Below are positions 56,868 through 64,000 of a stretch of 64,000 bases of DNA, one piece after another. A program made the translations under genes and the position numbers. The notes beneath the pieces were generated by a model. That model had not been told where the DNA came from. It was given only the letters and a program-made list of their open reading frames with translations, and ran no database searches. Location: positions 1 to 64,000 of IMG/VR virus record IMGVR_UViG_3300027850_000169, one strand, 5' to 3'. This stretch comes from a virus. Within the stretch, counting starts at the first letter, position 1. Every line of letters begins with the position of its first letter.

Positions 56868-57317
56868 TCAACCCTCATAAAAATCGGACTCGTTAACTTG
56901 ATTTAGTCGTCGTCTTTCTCTCTCCCATTTAAGCTTTTCTCTTAGTCCCTCTACTCGGTCTGCGGGTGAATCATATCCACCCGCGATGAAGTCACTAGCA
57001 CCCATGACCGTTCCTAATAGTTCATGGACTAGAGCCATTTGCTGTTGAAGCGTTTCAATATTGTTGGCATTTGGTTCGACTCTGCGAAGAAGTTTGTTTA
57101 CATTGTTCTGGTTTTCTTGAGTCTTCGTTTTCGCCACATAAACCAATTTGAAAAGTATTGCATAAGCACCTTCAAGTTTCCTAATTTTTTTCGACAGGAA
57201 AAGAAAAGCAACAATATTGATTGCACTTAATATGATAGACACATATAGCAATAGCTGTAAATAATTGCTATATAAATCAAGGTCAACGTTAGTCGCGTTC
57301 CAGCCAATAATTTCCAC
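56868..57317 (-). CDS. Membrane-anchored coiled-coil protein
   Basis: A 149-residue protein with an N-terminal span (YLQLLLYVSIILSAINIVAF, then LFLSKKIRKL) and a coiled coil (KLLRRVEPNANNIETLQQQM), ending in a charged tail (LREKLKWERERRRLNQVNES). This is the layout of spanin-like or holin-partner proteins, though no lipobox is present. Confidence 0.6.
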   Translation of the reverse strand: MEIIGWNATNVDLDLYSNYLQLLLYVSIILSAINIVAFLFLSKKIRKLEGAYAILFKLVYVAKTKTQENQNNVNKLLRRVEPNANNIETLQQQMALVHELLGTVMGASDFIAGGYDSPADRVEGLREKLKWERERRRLNQVNESDFYEG

Positions 57318-57379
57318 TGTAGTAATAGAGGTTTCAATGTAGTGAATCTAGATCAATTGTTTATGTATTTCACAAACCT

Positions 57380-57721
57380 TTATAACAACCTCCGTAAGTT
57401 TTCTGCAAACTTCCTTTCCCAATCAAACCGTCTCAACGCTTCCCAAGTCCAAGGTCTGCCCGGTCTACTGCTTCCATTCCGGTAAGTTACTCCTTCGTGG
57501 AGGTAGATTGCATAGTTAACACCCCATATATAATTAGCGAGAAACCTAGTAGGGAAAAGTGGTAGTTGACTAGCTCTGAATGCTCCTGTGTCCACGATAT
57601 CACCACTGTAATCTGGAAAAGCGCCAGGTTCAGAAATAACTTGCGTCATCTCCGCCCCAAACTGAAAAGAGGTTTGTTTAAAAGCTTGCTCGATTTTGTT
57701 TTCCAATTCTTGCAGTGACAT
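57380..57721 (-). CDS. HK97 gp10-like tail completion protein
   Basis: A 113-residue protein. SLQELENKIEQAFKQTSFQF and GVNYAIYLHEGVTYRNGSSR match the HK97-gp10 family of head-tail connector or tail-completion proteins. It follows the chaperone pair, sharing a base with the gpT-like frame. Confidence 0.75.
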   Translation of the reverse strand: MSLQELENKIEQAFKQTSFQFGAEMTQVISEPGAFPDYSGDIVDTGAFRASQLPLFPTRFLANYIWGVNYAIYLHEGVTYRNGSSRPGRPWTWEALRRFDWERKFAENLRRLL

Positions 57722-58086
57722 TAATCAATCTCCAAATAGCTGGTTGCCCAGCTTGGGACTTTTCCTTCTTTCGATAACTGAGAGAAGGTGTCAGATACAT
57801 AGCCTGGAATTCCGGCATTCATTTCATCAAAACTTTCAAGCATTTTAGCGTAAGGGTTAAACCATTCAATCTTTGGGTTTTTAACTCCCTGAGAGGACAA
57901 GGTTGCGACTCCTAGACCTGCGATTGGGATAGCACTTTGATTGGCATTCTCTAGTAAATGTTTATCAATCGCCCTCAAGGCTTGAAAGACTAAAGTTAAT
58001 GGTTGATATGCAAAATTATCAGCATTAAATCGAGCATCATTGGGGAAATAGAATTGCAACTTCCACCAATATCCAGCCCAATCTAT
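57721..58086 (-). CDS. Tail assembly chaperone frameshift product (gpT-like)
   Basis: This frame has no convincing start of its own. In the -1 frame it is open from an A-rich slip site at the end of the upstream gene: GAAAAAAAATAG gives GAA-AAA-AAA-TAG in frame 0 or, after slipping back one base, ATA-GAT-TGG (IDWAGYWWKLQFYFPNDARF...). This is the gpG/gpGT arrangement of tail assembly chaperones. The fusion would span 58541 to 57721, about 270 residues. Confidence 0.8.
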   Translation of the reverse strand: MDWAGYWWKLQFYFPNDARFNADNFAYQPLTLVFQALRAIDKHLLENANQSAIPIAGLGVATLSSQGVKNPKIEWFNPYAKMLESFDEMNAGIPGYVSDTFSQLSKEGKVPSWATSYLEID

Positions 58087-58541
58087 TTTTTTTCAGGCTT
58101 GGCCACAGCATCTATTTCAGCTTGCTGCTCTGGCGATGGAGGAACTTCTAGCTTGCGTTCTTTCCATCCACTTTTTTCATCAATCGTGAAATATTCATAG
58201 ATGGCATGAACTAACAACGATGACATCGGACGCTTGGCTTTACTACTTTTGGACGGCATAACCAAAACTTCTTCTTTCGACAAAAACTCGTTTGGCTTCT
58301 TGCCAGCCCGAAACTGCAAAAGTTGAGAAACAATTTCTGATTCAGCCGCGCTCATAGGTAGCTTTTGACCGTCCTTATCTTTTTCTGCGTTGAGGATGTA
58401 AGTGTTAAGTAAATCTTCCTCAATCCAGGTTAAACTACCGTATTTTGGTAATATAATTTCATTGCCAATACCATCGGATACCGCGTGAGTGCCGGGGTCT
58501 TCTTGATAAGATTTGAACGGGAATAAGTTATCTTCTGGCAT
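58083..58541 (-). CDS. Tail assembly chaperone (gpG-like)
   Basis: A 152-residue protein (MPEDNLFPFKSYQEDPGTHA) with an acidic N terminus and a helical C terminus, ending LEVPPSPEQQAEIDAVAKPE-KK next to the slip site at 58086-58093. Position between the tail tube and the neck genes, and the frameshift, support the chaperone role. In most phages the tape measure gene follows directly; here it is 30 kb away. Confidence 0.8.
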   Translation of the reverse strand: MPEDNLFPFKSYQEDPGTHAVSDGIGNEIILPKYGSLTWIEEDLLNTYILNAEKDKDGQKLPMSAAESEIVSQLLQFRAGKKPNEFLSKEEVLVMPSKSSKAKRPMSSLLVHAIYEYFTIDEKSGWKERKLEVPPSPEQQAEIDAVAKPEKK

Positions 58542-58544
58542 AAT

Positions 58545-58769
58545 TTAGTGATTGATTGGTAGCTCAATATTCAGATTCACAAGATTTAAACTGTCAGGTA
58601 ATCGAACCGTTATTCGCTTGACAGAATCACCATCCTTCAAAATGCAAACGGTTCCTTGGATTTTGGTTTTTCTTACTAACAGAATTCCGACCTGTACATT
58701 GCCCTCGGTAGCCCAACAATGACAAGCAAATACATCCAAGGAACGCAAGCACCTAAAAAATTGCCGCAT
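58545..58769 (-). CDS. Hypothetical small protein
   Basis: A 74-residue basic beta-rich protein (LDVFACHCWATEGNVQVGIL, KRITVRLPDSLNLV). Unknown family. It lies between the tail tube and the chaperone with 3-4 bp gaps. Confidence 0.55.
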   Translation of the reverse strand: MRQFFRCLRSLDVFACHCWATEGNVQVGILLVRKTKIQGTVCILKDGDSVKRITVRLPDSLNLVNLNIELPINH

Positions 58770-58773
58770 AAGC

Positions 58774-59472
58774 TTAAACAGCTACGGGAACTGGGTCTGT
58801 TTCAACTATCTTCCCAAGTAGGGTTATATCCATGTCTGCGTTGATGAACCCATCGTCCGGCGCGCCTTCCTTGATACCAGTACAAACGGCAGGGCCTTCA
58901 ATACGGTCGCCTGCCGTATAGGCATCAGTAGGCGCGGGCATTTCGCGAATCAAATGAAATTCGCGGTCATTCTCAGCACACCATTTGATTGTTTTATAGC
59001 CTGCATTCTTGAAATAATACAGACCAGGTAACGAGATTTTTTTCTCAACGCCTGTGATGATACCGTCTTGAGCGCCACCAGTATTAAACGTGGTCACGCC
59101 AGAGAAGTTGTAACTCCGGTCAAGGTCGGCACTTTTTCTATCCCAAATATAGGTAGGGAATTCGGCAATTGCGCCAGTAGGAATTGCTTCAGGTAAAACT
59201 ACAACAGTTAGGGAGGTTGCATTGGCCGCAGTAGTTGTATCAACTTGACAGAGAAATTCTTCGCCATCAGTTCCCACAAACATTAAGTATTGGCCTTTCT
59301 GGATAATCCCAGTCAATCCGGCGACTGTGATTGAAGTTGCACCCTTCGCGGCTGCCGTTGCCGTTAGCGTAGACTTTATGGGTTTTGTTCGTTTACCTTT
59401 GGGAAGGACGGCAACATATATCTCGGTTGCCTTTCCTTCTACCGGAGCGTGAGAAGCCAGTCTTACAGCCAT
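58774..59472 (-). CDS. Major tail tube protein
   Basis: A 232-residue protein with tail-tube composition: Ala/Thr/Gly-rich strands (MAVRLASHAPVEGKATEIYV, IKSTLTATAAAKGATSITVA, AGLTGIIQKGQYLMFVG), an RSYNFSGVTTFNTGGAQDG centre and acidic end. It is preceded by a late-type motif at 59495 and followed by the chaperone pair, the usual order. A sheath is absent, so the tail is probably non-contractile. Confidence 0.75.
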   Translation of the reverse strand: MAVRLASHAPVEGKATEIYVAVLPKGKRTKPIKSTLTATAAAKGATSITVAGLTGIIQKGQYLMFVGTDGEEFLCQVDTTTAANATSLTVVVLPEAIPTGAIAEFPTYIWDRKSADLDRSYNFSGVTTFNTGGAQDGIITGVEKKISLPGLYYFKNAGYKTIKWCAENDREFHLIREMPAPTDAYTAGDRIEGPAVCTGIKEGAPDDGFINADMDITLLGKIVETDPVPVAV

Positions 59473-59494
59473 TTACTTTAAGAATATTAACCGT

Positions 59495-59517
59495 ACTATT
59501 ATTAGTATCAACAAAAT
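59495..59517 (-). promoter_or_regulatory. Late-gene motif upstream of the tail tube
   Basis: Minus strand TTTTGTTGATACTAATAATAG, 25 bp before the tail tube start; related to the motifs at 26852 and 63276. Confidence 0.45.
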
Positions 59518-59927
59518 TACCTTTGCCAATTGATGACAGCAGATTCTTTCAAGTAAAACGATTGACTCTCAACTGTTTGCATAGACCCGTCAGCCAAGAT
59601 TCGAGGCCCTATTCTTTGTACCAAGTCCCAAAGATTCGCAACTAATAAATCGTGAGCAAAGGTTGTATCTTTTGTCAAATTCCACTGATTCACAACCAAC
59701 CTACTTTCATGCTCAAGCAATGTTCCGCCCAACAAAAATCTAATATTGGTTGAAATGCGAGGGTAAATAACCACTTCCAATCCCGTGATATTTGTTCCGG
59801 GCTGTGGATAAGGCCTGTTTGAAGCGATAGCAATCGCGGGAACAGAAGTATTGTTAGCAAAAGTATAGACCCCTAATTCGCTTGCCAACACTTTGATAAT
59901 TCGTTCTCGCAATTTGCTATAATCCAT
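59517..59927 (-). CDS. Putative tail terminator protein
   Basis: A 136-residue protein (MDYSKLRERIIKVLASELGV). It has the size and position (between neck and tail tube genes) of gpU-like tail terminators, with YPRISTNIRFLLGG and LVVNQWNLTKDTTFAHDL beta/helix segments. Family assignment is by position. Confidence 0.6.
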   Translation of the reverse strand: MDYSKLRERIIKVLASELGVYTFANNTSVPAIAIASNRPYPQPGTNITGLEVVIYPRISTNIRFLLGGTLLEHESRLVVNQWNLTKDTTFAHDLLVANLWDLVQRIGPRILADGSMQTVESQSFYLKESAVINWQR

Positions 59928-60298
59928 TATTCAATGACCGAGGCTTCTATTTTAAGTTTACCTTCTTCTACTACAACGTCTTGAGTTCCAATTGAGCGCT
60001 GAATTCCGTAAATTAAGCTCAAGCCGCTTTCAAGGCTTTCGGTATCAGAACCAGCTATAACAAAAGTTGCACTTAACGAGTTTGTTCCGATTGTAGTTGT
60101 CATTGCAGCACCCGCAACCGTAAGAACTGCCGCAGAGTCAGGGTCTGTTATCAATTGTTTGGCCAAGAATTTTAACGTTGCACCTGTTTGGTTTGCGCCT
60201 TGGATGACAATTTGACAAAAATAATCTTTCCCCATTTTTAGCGATTGACCGTCAGCGTCTTCATCGTCAATTGTGAATCGAGAATAATTTTTAAGCAT
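59927..60298 (-). CDS. Hypothetical head-tail connector region protein
   Basis: A 123-residue beta-rich protein (SLKMGKDYFCQIVIQGANQT, KFLAKQLITDPDSAAVLTVA), sharing a base with the next gene upstream. Could be a minor capsid or decoration protein. Confidence 0.55.
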   Translation of the reverse strand: MLKNYSRFTIDDEDADGQSLKMGKDYFCQIVIQGANQTGATLKFLAKQLITDPDSAAVLTVAGAAMTTTIGTNSLSATFVIAGSDTESLESGLSLIYGIQRSIGTQDVVVEEGKLKIEASVIE

Positions 60299-60300
60299 CG

Positions 60301-60990
60301 TTAATCCTTGGCTAAAATAAGGGTTCCACTTGCAACATTAGCCCTTTGACTGATTGTGCTATTTTCAACTATTACCACAAAATCAAACTCTGACTCTGTA
60401 CCAGAAAAAATAACTTGATTAGGGCGTAACTGCAAGGCTGCCAAAAGTAATATTTTCCCATCTCCCAAATCTTGAACAAAGTCAGTTATTATTCCACCTG
60501 GCGCCCCGAACCTGGTTTTAGTCAAAATAACGACATCTGTTCCAGGTTGGTTGATTTTAAAAATTACTTGCAGTAATTCAACGGCTAAAACGGTTGTTTC
60601 TGTAAAGTTAATTGCTAAGCTGATTTGATGGGAATTACCCTGTCTTAGACTCTGCCGGTGCAAGTTTTTCCCAACACAAGAAATTGCCGCTGTGGGCGCT
60701 GGCGATTCGGGCCAAATAGCTAGACTACTGCAAACAGTTTCGGTTTCAGTATCAATCAAGCTTGCCGGAAAGTGTTTGATAAGCGCGGTAGCTTTACCAT
60801 TTGACTCCGTTCCTACCTCTCCTAACCATTGACTTGATAGAAACCATTTAAGACCTAGCTCGGTCGCCATAGATTCGGTCTCTGAAACTGTTGCAGCGTC
60901 AGGATAAATACGTTTCCTTAGTCCCGATGCTAATATTTCAACAGTTTCAGTTTCGGTTAGCGCTGGTGCAGCGGGGAAAAACTGGGGCAT
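60301..60990 (-). CDS. Hypothetical virion protein
   Basis: A 229-residue protein. The N terminus has several Thr/Glu-rich ETETV motifs (TETETVEILASGLRKRIYPD); the C-terminal half is strand-rich (FKINQPGTDVVILTKTRFGA). No family recognised. Same operon as the coat. Confidence 0.6.
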   Translation of the reverse strand: MPQFFPAAPALTETETVEILASGLRKRIYPDAATVSETESMATELGLKWFLSSQWLGEVGTESNGKATALIKHFPASLIDTETETVCSSLAIWPESPAPTAAISCVGKNLHRQSLRQGNSHQISLAINFTETTVLAVELLQVIFKINQPGTDVVILTKTRFGAPGGIITDFVQDLGDGKILLLAALQLRPNQVIFSGTESEFDFVVIVENSTISQRANVASGTLILAKD

Positions 60991-61038
60991 GATAATAAAC
61001 CAAGAATTTAAAAAGGCATTTCAACAATACCCTTTCGA

Positions 61039-61839
61039 TTATTTAAGTTGGAAAGTGAACGAACCCGCCTGTAGAATCATTTGCGCGTTAGTAGCCATGT
61101 TTACGTTTGGAACAAGAGGGGCGCTAGCAAGATATGGCCCACCATCCTCTGAACCAAATAAAGCGACATGAGAAATATTACCTTGAGCGCTTGCACTTAT
61201 TGGAAATTGTAAGTTTAGAGCGGTTCCCAAACTACCATTTACGGCTGAGGTAAATGAAGTCTTATTATTGTTAAGTGCTTGCCTAACGTATTCAGCAGCG
61301 GCGGGTTCGATTCCGCTGGCGGTCGCCGTTGGCGCTGAACTCGTGTATCCCGCCCACAGAATTGGCTCAAGCGGCAAAGGTGTACCCAAGTAAAGGTAGT
61401 TCATAATCGCAGTTCGCCAGTATTGACTGTAGTGCGAAGTAGCTTTAAATCTATGGGTGATAACACCAGCAGGGATTATTAAACTATTTCGATTCTGAAT
61501 AGTTAAAGACCCGTCTATCGGGATGAAAAGCAACGGGTTTCCGCCCACACTGGAATCGTAAATAGTCAAAGCGACTGGAGTTCCTTGGGCCCCGGATGCT
61601 CTTGGCATTTCCAGGTCTGCAATATTAGTGACCGTGCCATCTACAGCTACGCTCCAAACGGTTGGAATAGCGCTAATTCGAGCGTAGTTAGCGCCAACAG
61701 GTTCGGTTCCAAAACCGTTTGGAGCCGATGCTGTCATCGTGTACCCGATATGCTTGCTCGGTGGTGGAAAATTAATCCCACCGAGCAATGCGTCTTGGAT
61801 TTTGTTAGCAAGCCAGCCTGATATCGTTCCGTTAGCCAT
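61039..61839 (-). CDS. Putative head decoration/fibre protein with duplicated domain
   Basis: A 266-residue protein. Two halves share a fold pattern: GYTMTASAPNGFGTEPVGAN...DSSVGGNPLLF and GYTSSAPTATASGIEPAAAE...ALFGSEDGGPYLAS, both of the G-Y-t-s-a-P...E-p...Y...hhALF type seen in many short virion structural proteins. The duplication is visible from the sequence. Likely virion surface. Confidence 0.6.
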   Translation of the reverse strand: MANGTISGWLANKIQDALLGGINFPPPSKHIGYTMTASAPNGFGTEPVGANYARISAIPTVWSVAVDGTVTNIADLEMPRASGAQGTPVALTIYDSSVGGNPLLFIPIDGSLTIQNRNSLIIPAGVITHRFKATSHYSQYWRTAIMNYLYLGTPLPLEPILWAGYTSSAPTATASGIEPAAAEYVRQALNNNKTSFTSAVNGSLGTALNLQFPISASAQGNISHVALFGSEDGGPYLASAPLVPNVNMATNAQMILQAGSFTFQLK

Positions 61840-62044
61840 TGCCTTCTACCTCTTTTGGTGGCTTATTCTTTGCCTTGGATTCAAGCAAAAGTTGTTGCTG
61901 AGGTTCGGTGGGTAGATTGGGAGATATCGGGATTGCTTTTTCTTCAATCTTTGTGTGGAAAGCTTCGTCAAAATCCGTAGTTTCAATTAGTACAAAATCT
62001 AACTCAGGACGGCGATTGTCTTTAACTTTGATTAGTTCAACCAT
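61832..62044 (-). CDS. Hypothetical small protein
   Basis: A 70-residue acidic protein (VELIKVKDNRRPELDFVLIE) with a Lys/Pro-rich tail. Overlaps the next gene by 8 bp and lies 11 bp after the coat gene. Unknown. Confidence 0.55.
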   Translation of the reverse strand: MVELIKVKDNRRPELDFVLIETTDFDEAFHTKIEEKAIPISPNLPTEPQQQLLLESKAKNKPPKEVEGNG

Positions 62045-62055
62045 GATTTTGACCT

Positions 62056-63198
62056 TTACCCTAAGATTCTACAGGCACATTCGGGCCTGATAACAGCACA
62101 TCCGTAGAGAACGTCGAAACAGAATTTTGTCTGTTTGTATTCGCGAGAAATCTCCAACCGCATTGTCATTCCCGACAGGTCATCGGTAAAAGATTCAATC
62201 CGATTTCCGATTGGGTCAATGTCTAACAATGGGCGAACAGCAAGCGCAAAGGAGTCTCGGTGGAAAGCCATGTTGACGACGTGACTAGCTACAACCGTGA
62301 TAGCTGTACTCGCAGCGGGAGCAGTTTTTAGTGCTGGAGAAATTGGCCAACTTGTTAAGGTAGCGTCCTTTCCTACAACGTAGCCGTTCGGGTCGCCTGC
62401 AATCTTGAACAAATCACCTTCGGCAGGTGCGACTGTTGCACCAGAAACAGTTAAAGTTTTCACCCCAATCGTGTTGGCTGCGCCCGTCGTAACAATCGTA
62501 CCCGCAGCTTGGGTTACGTGAGTAAGGGAGTTTTGGGTCATGTACCAGTCAAAGCCAAGTTTTCGACCAATCATCCCCTCTTGAATTGTTGCAACAGAAC
62601 CAGAGTCGGATGCAGAAATAAATTGAGGGAGTGAGGTTGCGTTTGCCTCAGCATCAACATCTAAGATAATTCGGCGGTCAGCCATTGGAGCAAGTTGTCG
62701 GTTCAGAACTTTTCTTGCTTCTTGTGCTGCACCCAACCCACGATGTGAGGCATAAGTTCCAGCTACTTCCGGTTGAAAAGGTGTTTGTCCAGCGGTTCCG
62801 GCGATACCTGGAATCTGTTTGTACAAACCCATAATTGACTTGTCAATCGAGTTCGCCAAACTACGAGCGGCTTCGAGAACTTGCAAATTTTGAAATCCAT
62901 CCATTACTTGAAGAAGGTCTTTGTCTGTCATCGCAAATTCAACCTTCTTCCACTGGTCAAGCTTTACTTGCACCATGCTCGGCGAAATTGCTGGAGCGGG
63001 GTAGGGGATGTGATTGGGAATTACATCTACGGCATCGCCCATGCTGGAAGGAATTGGAACATCGACAGTTGAACCGCGTTGCCTTGCGTCGGTGTCAAAG
63101 TTTCGATTAACGAGCGCACCCATGATTGAGTTTTCGCGCAACGCCACAATACCTTGGGCGAGAATTTTAGGGATTACTGCTTCTAAATTATTAGCCAC
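62056..63198 (-). CDS. Major capsid protein, P22 coat-like
   Basis: A 380-residue protein. GSTVDVPIPSSMGDAVDVIP, VKLDQWKKVEFAMTDKDLLQ, AARSLANSIDKSIMGLYKQI and the later LGFDWYMTQN and HVVNMAFHRDSFALAVRPL segments match the P22 coat protein family. It forms the icosahedral shell after scaffold-directed assembly. The next gene upstream is the scaffold, as usual. A terminator and a late-type motif lie just before it. Confidence 0.9.
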   Translation of the reverse strand: MANNLEAVIPKILAQGIVALRENSIMGALVNRNFDTDARQRGSTVDVPIPSSMGDAVDVIPNHIPYPAPAISPSMVQVKLDQWKKVEFAMTDKDLLQVMDGFQNLQVLEAARSLANSIDKSIMGLYKQIPGIAGTAGQTPFQPEVAGTYASHRGLGAAQEARKVLNRQLAPMADRRIILDVDAEANATSLPQFISASDSGSVATIQEGMIGRKLGFDWYMTQNSLTHVTQAAGTIVTTGAANTIGVKTLTVSGATVAPAEGDLFKIAGDPNGYVVGKDATLTSWPISPALKTAPAASTAITVVASHVVNMAFHRDSFALAVRPLLDIDPIGNRIESFTDDLSGMTMRLEISREYKQTKFCFDVLYGCAVIRPECACRILG

Positions 63199-63275
63199 TT
63201 TTTTGTAAATGAAGAGGGGAGTATTCAGCCGCGCTCCGAATCACTCGTAGAAGAAAGGCATCACGCCAACCTTGG

Positions 63276-63297
63276 GCTAACTTTATAGTCAACAAAA
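63276..63297 (-). promoter_or_regulatory. Late-gene motif upstream of the coat gene
   Basis: Minus strand TTTTGTTGACTATAAAGTTAG, matching the tape-measure motif at 26852 at 18 of 21 positions by eye. It follows directly after the scaffold terminator. Confidence 0.5.
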
Positions 63298-63325
63298 AAG
63301 CCGGAGACCGTCCGGCTTGTAAGAT
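63295..63325 (-). terminator. Terminator after the scaffold gene
   Basis: On the minus strand AGCCGGA-CGG-TCTCCGGCT then TTTTTTG. Coat and scaffold are therefore partly separate transcripts. Confidence 0.8.
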
Positions 63326-63344
63326 ATTCAGCAAAAAGTTTTGA

Positions 63345-64000
63345 TTATCGGGTAATAATTGCCTTGCCAGAGGCAATATCATCCATACTGGCACGACCAT
63401 TTCGAGCTTGCTCTACTGAATAAACTTTAACCTGTTTTCCGTTTGAGCTAACCGTTGGAGTTGCACCCGTGCCAGAGTTGGTATTTTCAGGTTCAAACAG
63501 CACGCCCGTCGAACCCTTTTTCAGTTCAATCATTTTTTCACCGATTGACTTCGGCCGTCCATCGCTATTCATCTCAGTATTTCCGACCGAATTGAGGAAG
63601 ACAATTTTGCCGTCTTCTTCTAGCTTGATGCGTTTTTGAAGTACAGATAAAATCGTTTCAACAGGTGTAATGTCTTCCATGCCTTGTGCTGTCAAGTCAA
63701 AACTTGACTTTCTGCCACCAGCCTCAAAAAAAGCTTTTTCAATTGCTGTCGTTGTACGCAGATTGTTGATTTCATTTTTTAGCTCGGAAGCTTGTTTCCG
63801 AGCCATCTCTGTCTCTGTTAAGTATTGCTTTTTCGCTTTTTCGTACTCCCTTCGCATTAGCAAGTCTTGCTCTTCTCTTTCTTCATTAGCTAGTTTTAGC
63901 TTTTGGTATTTGTCTGGGTCAATAGCTTTGACTCTCTCCAACTGAGCCAAAAGCTCTTGTTCTTTGGCGGATTTTTCGTTAAGTAACTTTTGTATCGCTG
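63345..64000 (-). CDS. Scaffolding protein, N-terminal end off the right edge
   Basis: The frame stays open to the right edge (reading IQKLLNEKSAKEQELLAQLE before the LERVKAIDPDKYQKLKLANE region). It is a highly charged coiled coil with an ordered C-terminal part (EKAFFEAGGRKSSFDLTAQG) and a Gly/Thr-rich tail, the layout of internal scaffolds. It precedes the coat gene. A TTG at 63950 is not the true start. Portal and terminase should lie beyond the edge. Confidence 0.8.
   Translation of the reverse strand, partial: AIQKLLNEKSAKEQELLAQLERVKAIDPDKYQKLKLANEEREEQDLLMRREYEKAKKQYLTETEMARKQASELKNEINNLRTTTAIEKAFFEAGGRKSSFDLTAQGMEDITPVETILSVLQKRIKLEEDGKIVFLNSVGNTEMNSDGRPKSIGEKMIELKKGSTGVLFEPENTNSGTGATPTVSSNGKQVKVYSVEQARNGRASMDDIASGKAIITR

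Overview
The window is a large tailed-phage genome segment, probably a temperate siphovirus or phage-plasmid of a filamentous cyanobacterium. The phage assignment rests on a P22-type coat protein, a scaffold, a tail tube, a tail-assembly chaperone pair with a -1 slip site, a 2000-residue tape measure and a tail fibre. The cyanobacterial host is inferred from the CRISPR repeat style, the Csx15-like protein, TnpB-type elements and plasmid-like replication genes. The cyanobacterial HIP1 octamer is absent and GATC occurs only about seven times in 64 kb. Both ends of the window cut through genes (a tail fibre on the left, a scaffold on the right).

Layout. Minus-strand blocks carry virion and lysis genes: 1-10.8 kb (tail fibre, large tail proteins), 20.4-35.4 kb (tape measure, CAP-domain protein, small membrane proteins, a GIY-YIG-like protein and a membrane-anchored P-loop ATPase operon) and 55.6-64 kb (C39 peptidase and membrane proteins, neck, chaperones, tail tube, coat, scaffold). 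Plus-strand blocks carry early or accessory genes: 2.0-3.7 kb (AAA+ ATPase, glycosyltransferase), 10.9-14.2 kb (ParB-like, methyltransferase, IbrA/IbrB-like pair), 16-20.3 kb (small proteins including a Csx15-like one), 35.6-42.5 kb (small proteins, a micropeptide, a DHH gene broken by a tnpB element), 45.7-47.1 kb (Bro-N and others) and 50.7-55.5 kb (OB-fold-like, zinc protein, orphan DndC). Two helix-turn-helix genes (14.2-15.7 and 44.1-44.9 kb) resemble plasmid replication or regulatory proteins.

The most striking locus is 47.1-50.75 kb. It has a 1.1-kb CRISPR array, a 611-residue TnpB-like Cas12 effector with all three RuvC acidic residues, and a structured RNA between the effector and the next gene. 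That RNA carries a CTAGTAGGG anti-repeat just before a terminator, which makes it a tracrRNA candidate. There is no cas1/cas2 and no transposition module. The effector-proximal half of the array has an odd architecture in which full repeats are followed directly by truncated repeats with no spacer between them.

Other regulatory structure: seven early promoters share a long upstream motif joined to a 17-bp-spaced sigma70 promoter. A different motif precedes the coat, tail tube and tape-measure genes. Almost every gap in the early operons holds a small hairpin. A roughly 560-nt structured non-coding RNA with its own promoter and terminator lies at 36.45-37.02 kb. Counter-defence and DNA-modification themes recur: Csx15-like protein, DndC, IbrA/IbrB, a methyltransferase and GATC avoidance. 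All assignments come from reading the sequence; no database search was run.
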